A DNA stretch of 64,000 bases from Pseudoclavibacter triregionum (GTDB lineage Bacteria > Actinomycetota > Actinomycetes > Actinomycetales > Microbacteriaceae): contig OU365335.1 of assembly GCA_910822395.1 (NCBI GenBank), positions 868,001-932,000 of the forward strand. The letters run 5' to 3'. The notes beneath the pieces are model-generated. The model was not told the origin of the DNA, made no database searches, and was given only the letters and a program-made list of their open reading frames with translations. Numbering within the stretch: position 1 is the stretch's first letter; every line of letters starts with the position of its first letter. Of this stretch, positions 1 through 7,700 are shown in pieces. The position numbers and the translations under genes are program-made.

Positions 1-1
1 G

Positions 2-1093
2 CACCCCTCCCTCATGGCGGTCGGCGCCTTCTGCATCGGCACGAACCAGATCGACCTCGAGGCCGCGAGCGACACGGCGACCGCCGTCTTCAACGCGCCC
101 TACTCCAACACGCGCTCCGTCGTCGAGCTCGCGATCGGCTGCATCATCTCCATGGCCCGCCGCCTCTCCGACCGCAATGCGAAGATGCACCAGGGCGTCT
201 GGGACAAGTCGGCCGAGGGCTCGCACGAGGTGCGCGGCCGCACGCTCGGCATCGTCGGCTACGGCAACATCGGCTCGCAGCTCTCGGTGCTCGCCGAGCA
301 GCTCGGCATGCAGGTCTACTTCTACGACATCGTCGACCGCCTCGCGCTCGGCAACGCGCAGCGCTGCCGCTCGCTCGACGAGCTCCTCGACACGGTCGAG
401 ACGGTGTCGGTCCACGTCGACGGCCGCGCGAGCAATCGCCACCTCTTCGGCGAAGAGCAGTTCGCGAAGATGCGCCCCCGCTCGATGTTCCTCAACCTCG
501 CGCGCGGCCACCTCGTCGACCTCGACGCGCTCCACCGCCACCTCGAGTCGGGCCACCTCTCGGGCGCCGCGGTCGACGTCTTCCCGGAGGAGCCGAAGCG
601 GGCCGGGGATCCCTTCTCCTCGCCGCTCCAGGGCATGCCGAACGTCATCCTCACCCCGCACATCGGCGGCTCGACGATGGAGGCGCAGGTCGACATCGGC
701 CGCTTCGTCGCCGGCAAGCTCAACGACTACACCTCGACCGGCTCGACGACGCTCTCGGTGAACCTCCCGACGATGCAGCTCGACCAGGAGGTGCACGGCA
801 CGCGCCTGCTCCACCTCCACCGCAACGTGCCGGGCGTGCTCGCGCGCGTGAACGGCGTCTTCGGCGAGCACGGCGTGAACATCGACCGCCAGCAGCTCGC
901 CACCCGCGGCGAGATCGGCTACGTCGTCACCGACGTGAGCGCCGGCTGCACGCAGCAGGTCTTCGACACGATCCTCGGGATGCCCGAGACGATGCGCCTC
1001 GCCACGATCGACTCGCCCGCAGGCTCGGCCGGCTCGCAGGCCGTCGAGGGCCACGGCGAGGAGGAGCTCGGGAACCCGGACCCGGAGGCGTAG
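2..1093 (+). CDS. serA: D-3-phosphoglycerate dehydrogenase, 3' part (cut by window start)
   Basis: Oxidises 3-phosphoglycerate to 3-phosphohydroxypyruvate, the first committed step of serine synthesis, in the cytosol. The reading frame is open from base 2, so the N-terminus lies outside the window. Visible in order are the NAD-binding Rossmann motif GIVGYGNIGSQ, the conserved Arg-containing NLARG segment, the TPHIGGST segment with the catalytic His, and a C-terminal ACT-type regulatory domain beginning near LLHLHRNVPG. The length left (about 364 aa) fits the short, E. coli-like SerA class of about 410 aa. An acidic tail of about 20 residues follows the ACT domain. Assignment is firm. Confidence 0.93.
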   Translation, partial: HPSLMAVGAFCIGTNQIDLEAASDTATAVFNAPYSNTRSVVELAIGCIISMARRLSDRNAKMHQGVWDKSAEGSHEVRGRTLGIVGYGNIGSQLSVLAEQLGMQVYFYDIVDRLALGNAQRCRSLDELLDTVETVSVHVDGRASNRHLFGEEQFAKMRPRSMFLNLARGHLVDLDALHRHLESGHLSGAAVDVFPEEPKRAGDPFSSPLQGMPNVILTPHIGGSTMEAQVDIGRFVAGKLNDYTSTGSTTLSVNLPTMQLDQEVHGTRLLHLHRNVPGVLARVNGVFGEHGVNIDRQQLATRGEIGYVVTDVSAGCTQQVFDTILGMPETMRLATIDSPAGSAGSQAVEGHGEEELGNPDPEA

Positions 1094-1162
1094 GCCGCCT
1101 GGGGCGGTGCGCGAGCCGTACGATCGTCCCCTGGGCTGATCCGCGCCGATCGGACGCCCCGA

Positions 1163-1168
1163 TAGCCT
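1163..1168 (+). promoter_or_regulatory. -10 box TAGCCT, leaderless start
   Basis: TAGCCT lies 6 nt before the ATG at 1175, which predicts transcription starting at or next to the start codon. Confidence 0.55.
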
Positions 1169-1174
1169 GCCCGC

Positions 1175-1723
1175 ATGTCGACGCAGCGCTTCGAGCAGCC
1201 GGGATCCCGGCCGTACTCGCCGTCGCCGAGCGCCCCGGGCCCCGGCCCGCACGGGCAGGACGGCGGCGGCTACGGCCGGAGCACGACCGCCGACGGCGGC
1301 ACCGCCGCCGAGGCCCGGCCCGCCCAGGCGCAGCAGGGCCAGCAGGGCTCCACCTGGCCCGCGGCGGGCGCCGCCGCCCCGCAGGCCGCGCCCGCCGCGC
1401 CCGCGCGCACCCGGGGAGGCGCCAAGGGGATCGCGATCGCCGCACTCGTCATCGTCCTCCTCGCCGTCGCCATGTCGTTCGTCTGGCAGCTCTCCGGCCG
1501 CCTCGCGGCCTCGCCCCAGCAGATTTTCGCCCTCGCGCCCGCCGTCGGCGTCATCCGCGTCGTCATGGCGATCATCGCGACGGCCCTCGCCGCCCTCGCC
1601 GTGGCCCTCTCGCCGCAGGAGCGCCGCCGCCTGCCCGGCATCGCGCTCGGCGCCTCCGCGGCGCTCGTCATCGCCTCGCTCGTCTCGACCCTGTCGACCT
1701 TCCTCATGGGAGCGTTCTCGTGA
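1175..1723 (+). CDS. small membrane protein with low-complexity N-terminus
   Basis: Function unknown. The 182-residue protein has a Pro/Gln/Ala-rich, probably disordered cytoplasmic N-terminus of about 80 residues. Three hydrophobic segments follow at about residues 86-107, 120-147 and 155-178. The start is set by the -10 box immediately upstream. Its stop overlaps the GTG of the next gene (GTGA), and that gene has the same architecture (disordered N-terminus, three membrane segments). The pair is probably co-translated and may have arisen by duplication. No enzymatic motif is visible. Confidence 0.7.
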   Translation: MSTQRFEQPGSRPYSPSPSAPGPGPHGQDGGGYGRSTTADGGTAAEARPAQAQQGQQGSTWPAAGAAAPQAAPAAPARTRGGAKGIAIAALVIVLLAVAMSFVWQLSGRLAASPQQIFALAPAVGVIRVVMAIIATALAALAVALSPQERRRLPGIALGASAALVIASLVSTLSTFLMGAFS

Positions 1724-2409
1724 CCGGGCGGCAGGGCTGGAGCCTCCCGGACGGCTTCGAGGCCGGCGCGGAGGAGTCGATCTCGTACGACGGGGCGCCC
1801 CCGAGCGGCCAGGCCGACCGGCCGACGTCGGACGCCCAGCACTCCTCGGACGCCACGTATTCGCCGACGTCCCAGCACTCGCCCGCGTCCCAGCACACGC
1901 TGGCGGCCCAGCACGCGCCGGCGGCCCAGCACGCGCCGGCCGGCTGGCCCCAGGCGCCCGGCTCCGGCCAGGCAACGTGGCAGGGCGGCGACGAGCCCTC
2001 GACGCAGAGCGGCCGGCCCGCCTCGCCGTCCGCCGCGCAGCCCGGCGGCCAGGCCTCCTGGCAGCCCGCCGCGGCCGCGTCCTCGCAGCCGTCCGGCGCC
2101 AAGCGCGGCCTCCTCCCGCTCATCCTCGCCGCGGCGGTCGTCGTCCTCGGGCCGATCACCTCCGCGATCACGACCTTCGTCGTCGTCCGCTTCGACCTCT
2201 ACGCGAACGTCGGGCAGACGCCGTACCTCCTCCTCCAGCTGCTGTGGCTGATCGTCTCGATCGTCGCGCTCATCCTCGGCATCAGGGCGATGCTCGCGAT
2301 GCCGGACCGCCCGCTCGTGCCCGCCCTCGCGATCGGCGCGGCGGGCCTCGAGCTGCTCAGCGGGATCAGCGGCTCGATCGCCGTCCTCATCGGCTTGATC
2401 TTCGACTGA
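1720..2409 (+). CDS. small membrane protein with QHxPA-repeat N-terminus
   Basis: Unknown function, 229 residues, GTG start overlapping the stop of the preceding gene. Residues 1-128 are rich in Gln, Ser, Pro and Ala and carry imperfect repeats of the type QHSPAS/QHAPAA around residues 50-75. Three membrane segments follow at about 130-155, 166-192 and 199-228. The shared layout with the upstream gene suggests a heteromeric or paralogous membrane pair. Nothing in the sequence indicates transport or catalysis. Confidence 0.68.
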   Translation: MTGRQGWSLPDGFEAGAEESISYDGAPPSGQADRPTSDAQHSSDATYSPTSQHSPASQHTLAAQHAPAAQHAPAGWPQAPGSGQATWQGGDEPSTQSGRPASPSAAQPGGQASWQPAAAASSQPSGAKRGLLPLILAAAVVVLGPITSAITTFVVVRFDLYANVGQTPYLLLQLLWLIVSIVALILGIRAMLAMPDRPLVPALAIGAAGLELLSGISGSIAVLIGLIFD

Positions 2410-2481
2410 TCGCGGAGCGGCCCGCCGGCTCCGGCCGCGGCCGCTCCGCGGCGACCCCGCCGACCTCCTCGGGGCCTGGTC

Positions 2482-2487
2482 TACCCT
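2482..2487 (+). promoter_or_regulatory. -10 box TACCCT upstream of the lyase gene
   Basis: TACCCT lies in a TCTACCCTGGAC context that recurs before the lipoate ligase gene (43461). No start codon follows at 6-7 nt, so this transcript should have a leader of about 105 nt. Confidence 0.4.
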
Positions 2488-2600
2488 GGACACCGCGCGA
2501 GGCGGCACCGCCCGCCACGGGGGGAGCGACCCGCGCGGCCGAGGGCTCCGCAGAGCCCGCTCCCCAGGGCCCGCCGGGCCCGCGAACGAAGAGGCGCATC

Positions 2601-3566
2601 CTGAACGCTCCCGCCAGCCCCCACCCCAAGCCCGCCAGGGGCCACGTCGTCCCCGCCGAGCACGCCCGCTCGTGGCTGCTCGTGCCCGGCTCGAAGCCCG
2701 AGCGCTTCGACCGCGCCCGCGGCTCGCGCGCCGACGTCGTCATCCTCGACATCGAGGACGCCGTCGATCCCGCCCACAAGGACGAGGCCCGACAGGGCGT
2801 GCTCGACTGGTTCGACGGGAAGATCGAGGCCGCCGCGGCCTCGGCGAAGACTGACGCCAAGGGCGAGGCGAAGGCCCGCCCGACGAAGCTCGCCCGCCCG
2901 CGCACCGCGTGGGTGCGCATCAACGACGTGACGACCGAGCACTGGCTCCGCGACGTCGAGCAGCTCCGCGGGGCCGCCGGCCTCGAGGGCGTCATCCTCG
3001 CGAAGACCGAGGCGCCGGAGCAGGTCACGGAGACCTACCACCGCCTCGGCGGCACCGTCCGCGTCGTCCCGCTCATCGAGTCGGCGCTCGGCCTCGAGGA
3101 GGCCACCCGCATCGGCCGCGCGGCCGGAGCCTTCCGCCTCGCCTTCGGCTCGGGCGACTTCCGCCGCGACACCGGCATGTGGGCGAGCCGCGAGGCCATG
3201 GCCTACGCGCGCTCGCGCCTCACCGTCTCCTCGCGCGCCGCGGGCCTGCCCGGCCCCATCGACGGCCCGACGACCGACGAGTCGCTGCGCACGCTCCGCG
3301 AGCAGAGCGAGTGGACGCTCGAGCACGGCATGACCGGCAAGCTCTGCCTCCGCATCGAGCAGGCCGCCGTCGTGAACGAGGTCATCTGCCCGCAGACCTC
3401 GGACATCCTCTGGGCGCGCGAGTTCCTCGCCGACTTCGAGGCCTCGGGCGGTGTCGTCCGCGACGGCTCGGACCTGCCCCGACTCGGCCGCGCGAAGAAG
3501 ATCCTCTCGCTCGCGGAGGCCTTCGGCATCGACGTCGAGGACCCGGAGCACCACGAGGAGGACTAG
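2601..3566 (+). CDS. HpcH/HpaI aldolase / citrate lyase beta-subunit family (CoA ester lyase)
   Basis: Predicted Mg-dependent C-C lyase acting on CoA thioesters of the citramalyl/malyl type. The family hallmarks are LLVPGSKPERFDRA near the N-terminus, the acidic LDIEDAVDP metal/substrate segment, and FGSGDFRRD and GKLCLRIEQ further on. The start is a problem. No ATG, GTG or TTG lies in frame close enough upstream of the conserved N-terminus. The best candidate is CTG at 2601, preceded by AAGAGG (2589-2594) at 6 nt spacing; ATC at 2598 is the alternative. From CTG the protein is 321 residues, within family range. An Ala/Lys-rich insertion (about residues 78-95) follows the metal segment. The exact substrate is not visible. 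Confidence 0.8.
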   Translation: MNAPASPHPKPARGHVVPAEHARSWLLVPGSKPERFDRARGSRADVVILDIEDAVDPAHKDEARQGVLDWFDGKIEAAAASAKTDAKGEAKARPTKLARPRTAWVRINDVTTEHWLRDVEQLRGAAGLEGVILAKTEAPEQVTETYHRLGGTVRVVPLIESALGLEEATRIGRAAGAFRLAFGSGDFRRDTGMWASREAMAYARSRLTVSSRAAGLPGPIDGPTTDESLRTLREQSEWTLEHGMTGKLCLRIEQAAVVNEVICPQTSDILWAREFLADFEASGGVVRDGSDLPRLGRAKKILSLAEAFGIDVEDPEHHEED

Positions 3567-3595
3567 CACCCGGGCTCCTGCCTGCGGCGCCGCTC

Positions 3596-3662
3596 CCAGA
3601 ATGACGGATATGTGATCGCCGAGCTCCCATGCGCGTCGGCGATCACCTATCCGAAGATCTGG
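3596..3662. repeat. 67-nt palindromic repeat, copy 1
   Basis: The outer ends CCAGA/TCTGG pair with each other. Inside, GGATA (3606-3610) pairs with TATCC (3648-3652), and GTGATCGCCGA (3612-3622) pairs perfectly with TCGGCGATCAC (3636-3646) around a 13-nt loop. It is nearly identical to 3723-3789, 127 bp downstream. It lies just after the lyase gene, in a convergent gap. Confidence 0.8.
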
Positions 3663-3722
3663 ATCGACCCGGGCGGCTCAGATGCTGAGGCCCAGCCTCC
3701 GCCTCCGCCCATGAGGCGCTTC

Positions 3723-3789
3723 CCAGAATGACTGATATGTGATCGCCGAGCTCCCATGCGCGTCGGCGATCACCTGTCCGAAGATCTGG
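3723..3789. repeat. 67-nt palindromic repeat, copy 2
   Basis: Same hairpin as 3596-3662 with a few substitutions. The 11-nt arms (3739-3749 and 3763-3773) and the loop are unchanged. Here the outer arms extend to TCCCAGA/TCTGGGA. Confidence 0.8.
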
Positions 3790-3841
3790 GAGCTCAGGCC
3801 TGGATCAGCCGGGGCACCGCCGGCCTCGGCGCTCGGCCGGG

Positions 3842-4321
3842 CTAGGCGCTGGGCCCGGCCTCCACCTCGCCCTTGGCCTCGGCGACGATGTCGCCGTCGA
3901 AGGGCGGGGCGTCGTCGTCGAAGCTCACCTCGAGCACGAGCTCGTGGTCGCCGCCCTGCGCGATGATCTCGCCGGTGCCCGCGATGCCCTCGAGCTCGCC
4001 TGTGCCGGAGTCGGGCACGATGACGAGGTGGCTCGAGCCGTCGACCTGGCGTCCGCGGCGCATCGTGTTCGCGTGCCAGAAGGCGCAGGTGCCGCGGCGG
4101 CCGAGGATCTCGCCGTCGAAGGCGTCGATCGCGACGTAGGTGCCGGAGCCGTGCTCCTCGCTGAAGGCGCCCGCGAAGAGCACCTCGCTGCGCCCCTCGA
4201 TGTCGCCGCCGGAGAGCGTGCGGACGATGAACGCGCCCGCGACGGGCGTGCCGGTCTCGACCCCGACCTTGCGGCCGTTCGGGTCCCAGGCGTCGATCGT
4301 GAACGGGCTGGCTGCGCGCAT
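3842..4321 (-). CDS. DUF3224 family protein
   Basis: A 159-residue cytosolic protein of the DUF3224 beta-barrel family. Recognisable segments are SGGDIEGRSEVLFAGAF, a GSGTYVAIDAFDGEI strand and the AFWHANTM segment. The biochemical role of the family is not established. It is probably a monocistronic leaderless gene, with TAGCGT 6 nt before the ATG. The acidic C-terminal tail beyond the barrel is unremarkable. Confidence 0.8.
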   Translation of the reverse strand: MRAASPFTIDAWDPNGRKVGVETGTPVAGAFIVRTLSGGDIEGRSEVLFAGAFSEEHGSGTYVAIDAFDGEILGRRGTCAFWHANTMRRGRQVDGSSHLVIVPDSGTGELEGIAGTGEIIAQGGDHELVLEVSFDDDAPPFDGDIVAEAKGEVEAGPSA

Positions 4322-4327
4322 GGCGCG

Positions 4328-4333
4328 ACGCTA
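4328..4333 (-). promoter_or_regulatory. -10 box TAGCGT, leaderless start
   Basis: On the minus strand TAGCGT lies 6 nt before the ATG at 4321. Confidence 0.55.
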
Positions 4334-4401
4334 GCTGGGATGCCTCGAAGATCGCCGCGAAGGAAGGTCGCGCGAGCGGGAGCCGGAGCCCGCGTCTCCG
4401 G

Positions 4402-5175
4402 CTAGGCCTCCGGCAGCCCCAGGATCCGGCGCAGCTCCGCCGGCGTCGTCGCGACCCAGCTCGCGCCCTGCTGCTCGCCGATGATGCCGTAGCCCCAGGT
4501 CACGTAGCAGGAGGGGACGCCGTTCACGGCCGATCCGGTGACGTCGTAGTGACGGTCGCCGATCATGAGCACGTTCGAGAGGTCGACGCCCGCCCCGTCG
4601 AGCCGGCGCAGCGCCTCGCGGACGACGTCGGCCTTGTCGCTGCGGGTCTCGTCCTCGGTCGCGCCCGTGATGAAGTCGAAGTCGTCGGCGATGCCGAAGT
4701 GCTCGAGGATGCGCGTCGCGGACGGCTCGGGCTTGCTCGTCGCCGTCGACTGCGGCATGCCGCGCGTGTGCAGCTCCGTCACGATCTCGGGGATGCCGGC
4801 GAAGGGCACCGTCTCGCCCTCGCCCTGCTCGCGGTAGATCTCGCGGTACATCGCCATCGCGTGCTCGAGCTCGACGGCGTCGTCGAGGCCGTTGCGCTTG
4901 AAGGAGTCGAGGATCGGCGGGCCGACGTAGCTGAGGAGCTCGTCGTAGCTCGGGATCGGCAGGCCGAAGGCGTCGAGCATCTTCGCGATCGCGCTCGTGA
5001 TGCCGGGGGCGGAGTCGGCGATCGTGCCGTCGAGATCCCAGAGGACGGCCGTGAAGGGGCCGCGGCCGGTGCCGTGCGGCAGCTCGACGAGCGTGGGCTC
5101 GGGCGTCGCCTCGGGCTGGCGGCGGACGCGGGCGTCCTCGGGAGCGTCGGCCGGCATGGGCGCGTACTCGTTCAT
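4402..5175 (-). CDS. HAD-superfamily hydrolase, phosphoglycolate-phosphatase-like
   Basis: Predicted soluble phosphatase of 257 residues. The nucleophile motif is WDLDGTI (Asp47/Asp49). A helical C1 cap follows, then the TSKPEP region supplying the motif-III Lys, and GDRHYD as motif IV. The family acts on small phosphorylated metabolites such as phosphoglycolate, pyrophosphate or nucleotides; the substrate cannot be read from sequence. The first 40 residues are a polar extension. ATG at 5175 is preferred over the ATG at 5184 because it sits 7 nt after a TAGCAT box. Confidence 0.82.
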   Translation of the reverse strand: MNEYAPMPADAPEDARVRRQPEATPEPTLVELPHGTGRGPFTAVLWDLDGTIADSAPGITSAIAKMLDAFGLPIPSYDELLSYVGPPILDSFKRNGLDDAVELEHAMAMYREIYREQGEGETVPFAGIPEIVTELHTRGMPQSTATSKPEPSATRILEHFGIADDFDFITGATEDETRSDKADVVREALRRLDGAGVDLSNVLMIGDRHYDVTGSAVNGVPSCYVTWGYGIIGEQQGASWVATTPAELRRILGLPEA

Positions 5176-5182
5176 GGCGCGC

Positions 5183-5188
5183 ATGCTA
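5183..5188 (-). promoter_or_regulatory. -10 box TAGCAT, leaderless start
   Basis: Minus-strand TAGCAT, 7 nt before the ATG at 5175. It overlaps the alternative upstream ATG, which argues against that alternative. Confidence 0.55.
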
Positions 5189-5242
5189 GCCGCGCCGTGC
5201 GACGGGGCGACTCGGGGCGGCGTTCCCAGTCCGCAGCAGGGC

Positions 5243-5361
5243 GGCACAGTCTGCAGTGCGGATGCGCGCGCGGTTCGAGGCCGGTCACGGAGATCGGCGC
5301 CGGCATGCGGATGCCGGTCATCGGCGCTGTCCAGCCGGGCGAATCCACTGCGAAGGGTGCC
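5243..5361. repeat. ~120-bp intergenic repeat (family B), copy 1
   Basis: Begins GGCACAGTCTGCAGTG and ends CACTGCGAAGGGTGCC, so the ends form an imperfect inverted repeat. The core contains GCGCCGGCATGCGGAT. A second copy at 58892-59011 has the same core and length with the terminal arms exchanged. It has no coding potential and fills most of the gap between the HAD gene and nucS. Confidence 0.65.
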
Positions 5362-5373
5362 AGCCGGCGTCGA

Positions 5374-6069
5374 CTAGAACAGCCGCGCGTGGCCGGTCTC
5401 GACGCCGCGCATCTCGTCGTAGTCGAGCACGACGCAGCGGATGCCGCGGTCCTCCGCGAGGGTGCGGGCCTGCGGCTTGATCTCCTGCGCCGCGAAGACG
5501 CCCTTCACCGGCGCGAGGAGCGGGTCGCGGTTCATGAGCTCGAGGTACCGGGTGAGCTGCTCGACGCCGTCGATCTCGCCGCGGCGCTTCACCTCGACGG
5601 CGATCGAGCCGCCGTCCGCGTCCTTCACGAGGAGGTCGACGGGCCCGATCGGGGTCATGTACTCGCGGCGCACGAGCCGGTGCCCCTCGCCGAGGAGGTC
5701 GACCTGCTCCGCGAGGAGCTCCTGGAGGTGCGACTCGACGCCGTCCTTCGTGAGGCCCGGGTCGACGCCGAGCTCGTGGCTCGTGTCGTGGAGGATCTCG
5801 AAGATCCGCACGATGAGCTGGTCCTGGGTCTTCCGCTGCGTGACGCGCCAGAGCTCGATGACGCCGGCCTCCATGAGCTCGTCGGTCGGGTCCTCGACGA
5901 CGAGGGAGCAGGGCGGGCTCATCCAGTTGAGGGGCTTGTACGAGCCGCCGTCGGAGTGGACGAGGAGCGATCCGTCGGCTTTCACCATGAGGAGGCGGAT
6001 CGCCTCCGGCAGGTGCGCCGCGAGGCGGCCGGCGTAGTCGACGCTGCAGCGGGCGATGACGAGGCGCAT
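5374..6069 (-). CDS. nucS: mismatch-specific endonuclease NucS/EndoMS
   Basis: Cleaves both strands at mismatched bases and supplies non-canonical mismatch repair in actinobacteria and archaea that lack MutS/MutL. The 231-residue protein matches the family end to end. It has an N-terminal DNA-binding barrel with the YKPLNWM segment, and a RecB-like PD-(D/E)XK nuclease with Asp145, Glu159-Val-Lys161 and Gln171...Tyr175. The extreme C-terminus ARLF resembles the beta-clamp-binding tail known for this family. ATG at 6069 is supported by a TACCCT box 7 nt upstream. The gene follows closely on the MATE gene start side but has its own promoter. Confidence 0.94.
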   Translation of the reverse strand: MRLVIARCSVDYAGRLAAHLPEAIRLLMVKADGSLLVHSDGGSYKPLNWMSPPCSLVVEDPTDELMEAGVIELWRVTQRKTQDQLIVRIFEILHDTSHELGVDPGLTKDGVESHLQELLAEQVDLLGEGHRLVRREYMTPIGPVDLLVKDADGGSIAVEVKRRGEIDGVEQLTRYLELMNRDPLLAPVKGVFAAQEIKPQARTLAEDRGIRCVVLDYDEMRGVETGHARLF

Positions 6070-6076
6070 GCGTTCG

Positions 6077-6082
6077 AGGGTA
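6077..6082 (-). promoter_or_regulatory. -10 box TACCCT for nucS
   Basis: Minus-strand TACCCT, 7 nt before the nucS ATG at 6069. Confidence 0.55.
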
Positions 6083-6111
6083 GCGGGGCGGGCGACGGCG
6101 GCGAGTCCGGC

Positions 6112-7440
6112 CTAGCCCGCCTCGCCCGCCCGCATCCAGACGTCCTGCCGCGCCCGAAGGCCGAGCACGAGCGCGCGGCCGCCGAGGAAGACGAGCCCGA
6201 AGACGAGCCAGATCGCGGCGACCGAGGTGAGCCCGTGGAGGCCGAGGGCGGCGACGATCCCGTACGCGACGAGCGAGGCCGCCATCGGGATGAGCCCTGC
6301 GAGCGCGAGGTAGCGCACGTCGCCCGCGCCGATGAGGATGCCGTCGAGCACGAAGACGTACCCCGCGAGCGGCCCCGAGACGGCGAGCGCCGCGAAGCCG
6401 ATCGGCAGCAGCTCGAGCACGGCCGGATCGCTCGTGAAGACGCGCCCCGCGACCCAGGCGAGCGCGAGACCGAGCGCCCCGCAGGCGGCGCCCGAGACGA
6501 GCCCCCACATGACGAGCCGCCGCGTCGCGGCGCGCACGGCGTCGAGGCGTCCCGCCCCGAGGTCGTGGCCGATCATCGACTGCCCCGCGATCGCGAGCGC
6601 GTCGAGCGCGAAGGCGAGGAGCGAGAACGCCGTGAGGAGCACCTGCAGCGCCGCGAGCTCGGCGACGCCCGCGAGCGAGCCGACCCCGACGACGGCGATG
6701 AGGACGGCGCGGATCGTCACGTTCCGCAGGAGCATGAGCGAGGAGTCGGGGAGCGCGCGCCGCACCCCGCCGACGCCCGGGGCGAGCGAGGCGCCCGTGC
6801 GGCGGGCCGCGCGCACGGCGATGGCGACGTAGACCGCGGCCATCCCCCACTGCGCGATGACCGTGCCGAGCGCCGAGCCGAGCACGCCGAGCCCGAGCCC
6901 GTAGATGAGGATCGCGTTGAGGACGGCGTTCGCGAGGAAGCCGGCGCCCGCGACGACGAGCGGGGTGCGGGTGTCCTGGAGGCCCCGGAGGAGGCCCGCG
7001 GCGGCGATGACGAGGAGCATCGCCGGGAGGCCCCAGCAGCTCGCGGCGAGGTAGACGGTCGCGAGGCGCAGCACCTCCGGGTCGCTCGCGAGCAGGCGCG
7101 GGAGGGCGTCGGCGGAGAGGAGCCCGGCGATCGCGAGGGCGAGGCCGACGGCGATCCCGAGCCACATGCCCTCGATGCCGGCCCGCACGGCGCCCGGCTC
7201 GTCGCCGGCGCCGAGGCGGCGGGCCACGCGCGGGGTCGTCGTGTAGGCGAGGAAGACGCAGAGGCCGACGGCCGCCTGGAGGATCGTGCTCGCGACGCCG
7301 AGGCCCGCGAGGGGCGCGGCGCCGAGGTGGCCGACCATGGCGGTGTCGGCGAGGAGGAAGAGCGGCTCGGCGACGAGCGCGCCGAGCGCGGGGACCGCGA
7401 GCGCGAGGATGCGCCGGTCGAGGGCGCGCGCGTCGGTCAT
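6112..7440 (-). CDS. MATE-family efflux transporter (DinF-like)
   Basis: Polytopic inner-membrane exporter of 442 residues, predicted to extrude cationic compounds in exchange for Na+ or H+. About twelve hydrophobic segments are organised as two six-helix halves. The first opens with a LALPALG-type helix and the family-typical DTAMVGHLG segment near residues 30-40. A matching GQSMIGHDLGAG segment opens the second half. ATG at 7440 is favoured because the preceding in-frame region is polar and non-homologous. A CAGACT box lies 7 nt upstream. Substrate unknown. Confidence 0.88.
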   Translation of the reverse strand: MTDARALDRRILALAVPALGALVAEPLFLLADTAMVGHLGAAPLAGLGVASTILQAAVGLCVFLAYTTTPRVARRLGAGDEPGAVRAGIEGMWLGIAVGLALAIAGLLSADALPRLLASDPEVLRLATVYLAASCWGLPAMLLVIAAAGLLRGLQDTRTPLVVAGAGFLANAVLNAILIYGLGLGVLGSALGTVIAQWGMAAVYVAIAVRAARRTGASLAPGVGGVRRALPDSSLMLLRNVTIRAVLIAVVGVGSLAGVAELAALQVLLTAFSLLAFALDALAIAGQSMIGHDLGAGRLDAVRAATRRLVMWGLVSGAACGALGLALAWVAGRVFTSDPAVLELLPIGFAALAVSGPLAGYVFVLDGILIGAGDVRYLALAGLIPMAASLVAYGIVAALGLHGLTSVAAIWLVFGLVFLGGRALVLGLRARQDVWMRAGEAG

Positions 7441-7447
7441 GGCGGAC

Positions 7448-7453
7448 AGTCTG
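7448..7453 (-). promoter_or_regulatory. -10 box CAGACT for MATE gene
   Basis: Minus-strand CAGACT, 7 nt before the ATG at 7440. Confidence 0.4.
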
Positions 7454-7482
7454 GCAGTGCGGAGGCGGGGACGGATGCTGAT

Positions 7483-7520
7483 TGCTGAGGAGCGACCGGA
7501 GGGAGCGTCTCGAAGCCACC
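7483..7520. repeat. family A hairpin repeat (degenerate copy)
   Basis: Resembles the TGAGGAG ... GTCTCGAAGCCACC consensus of family A but has lost part of the palindromic ends. It lies in the divergent gap between the MATE and M13 genes. Confidence 0.55.
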
Positions 7521-7612
7521 GGGGATGCAGAATCCGCAACGAGCGGGCGATGTGGCGATATGCGGGACATGAGCGCCCAATTTGCGGAATCTGAAGCGGC
7601 GGGCCTGGGGGC

Positions 7613-7653
7613 GGTGGTTTCGAGACGGCGCCTGCGGCGCCTCCTCAACCACC
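7613..7653. repeat. family A hairpin repeat
   Basis: GGTGGTT and AACCACC pair as outer arms and GGCGCC/GGCGCC as inner arms around a 3-nt loop. The TCGAGAC and TCCTC segments on either side are common to all family A copies in the window. Confidence 0.8.
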
Positions 7654-7687
7654 TGCATGCGTCGGGGAGCGGCCAGCCGCCCGCGTC

Positions 7688-7693
7688 TAGGCT
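7688..7693 (+). promoter_or_regulatory. -10 box TAGGCT, leaderless start
   Basis: TAGGCT lies 7 nt before the ATG at 7701. Confidence 0.55.
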
Positions 7694-7700
7694 CCTGGGC

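Noticed and set aside
4549-7488. 979-codon plus-strand open frame across the HAD, nucS and MATE genes
   Set aside because: It runs antisense to three genes with clear active sites, and its translation is charged and repetitive without any domain.
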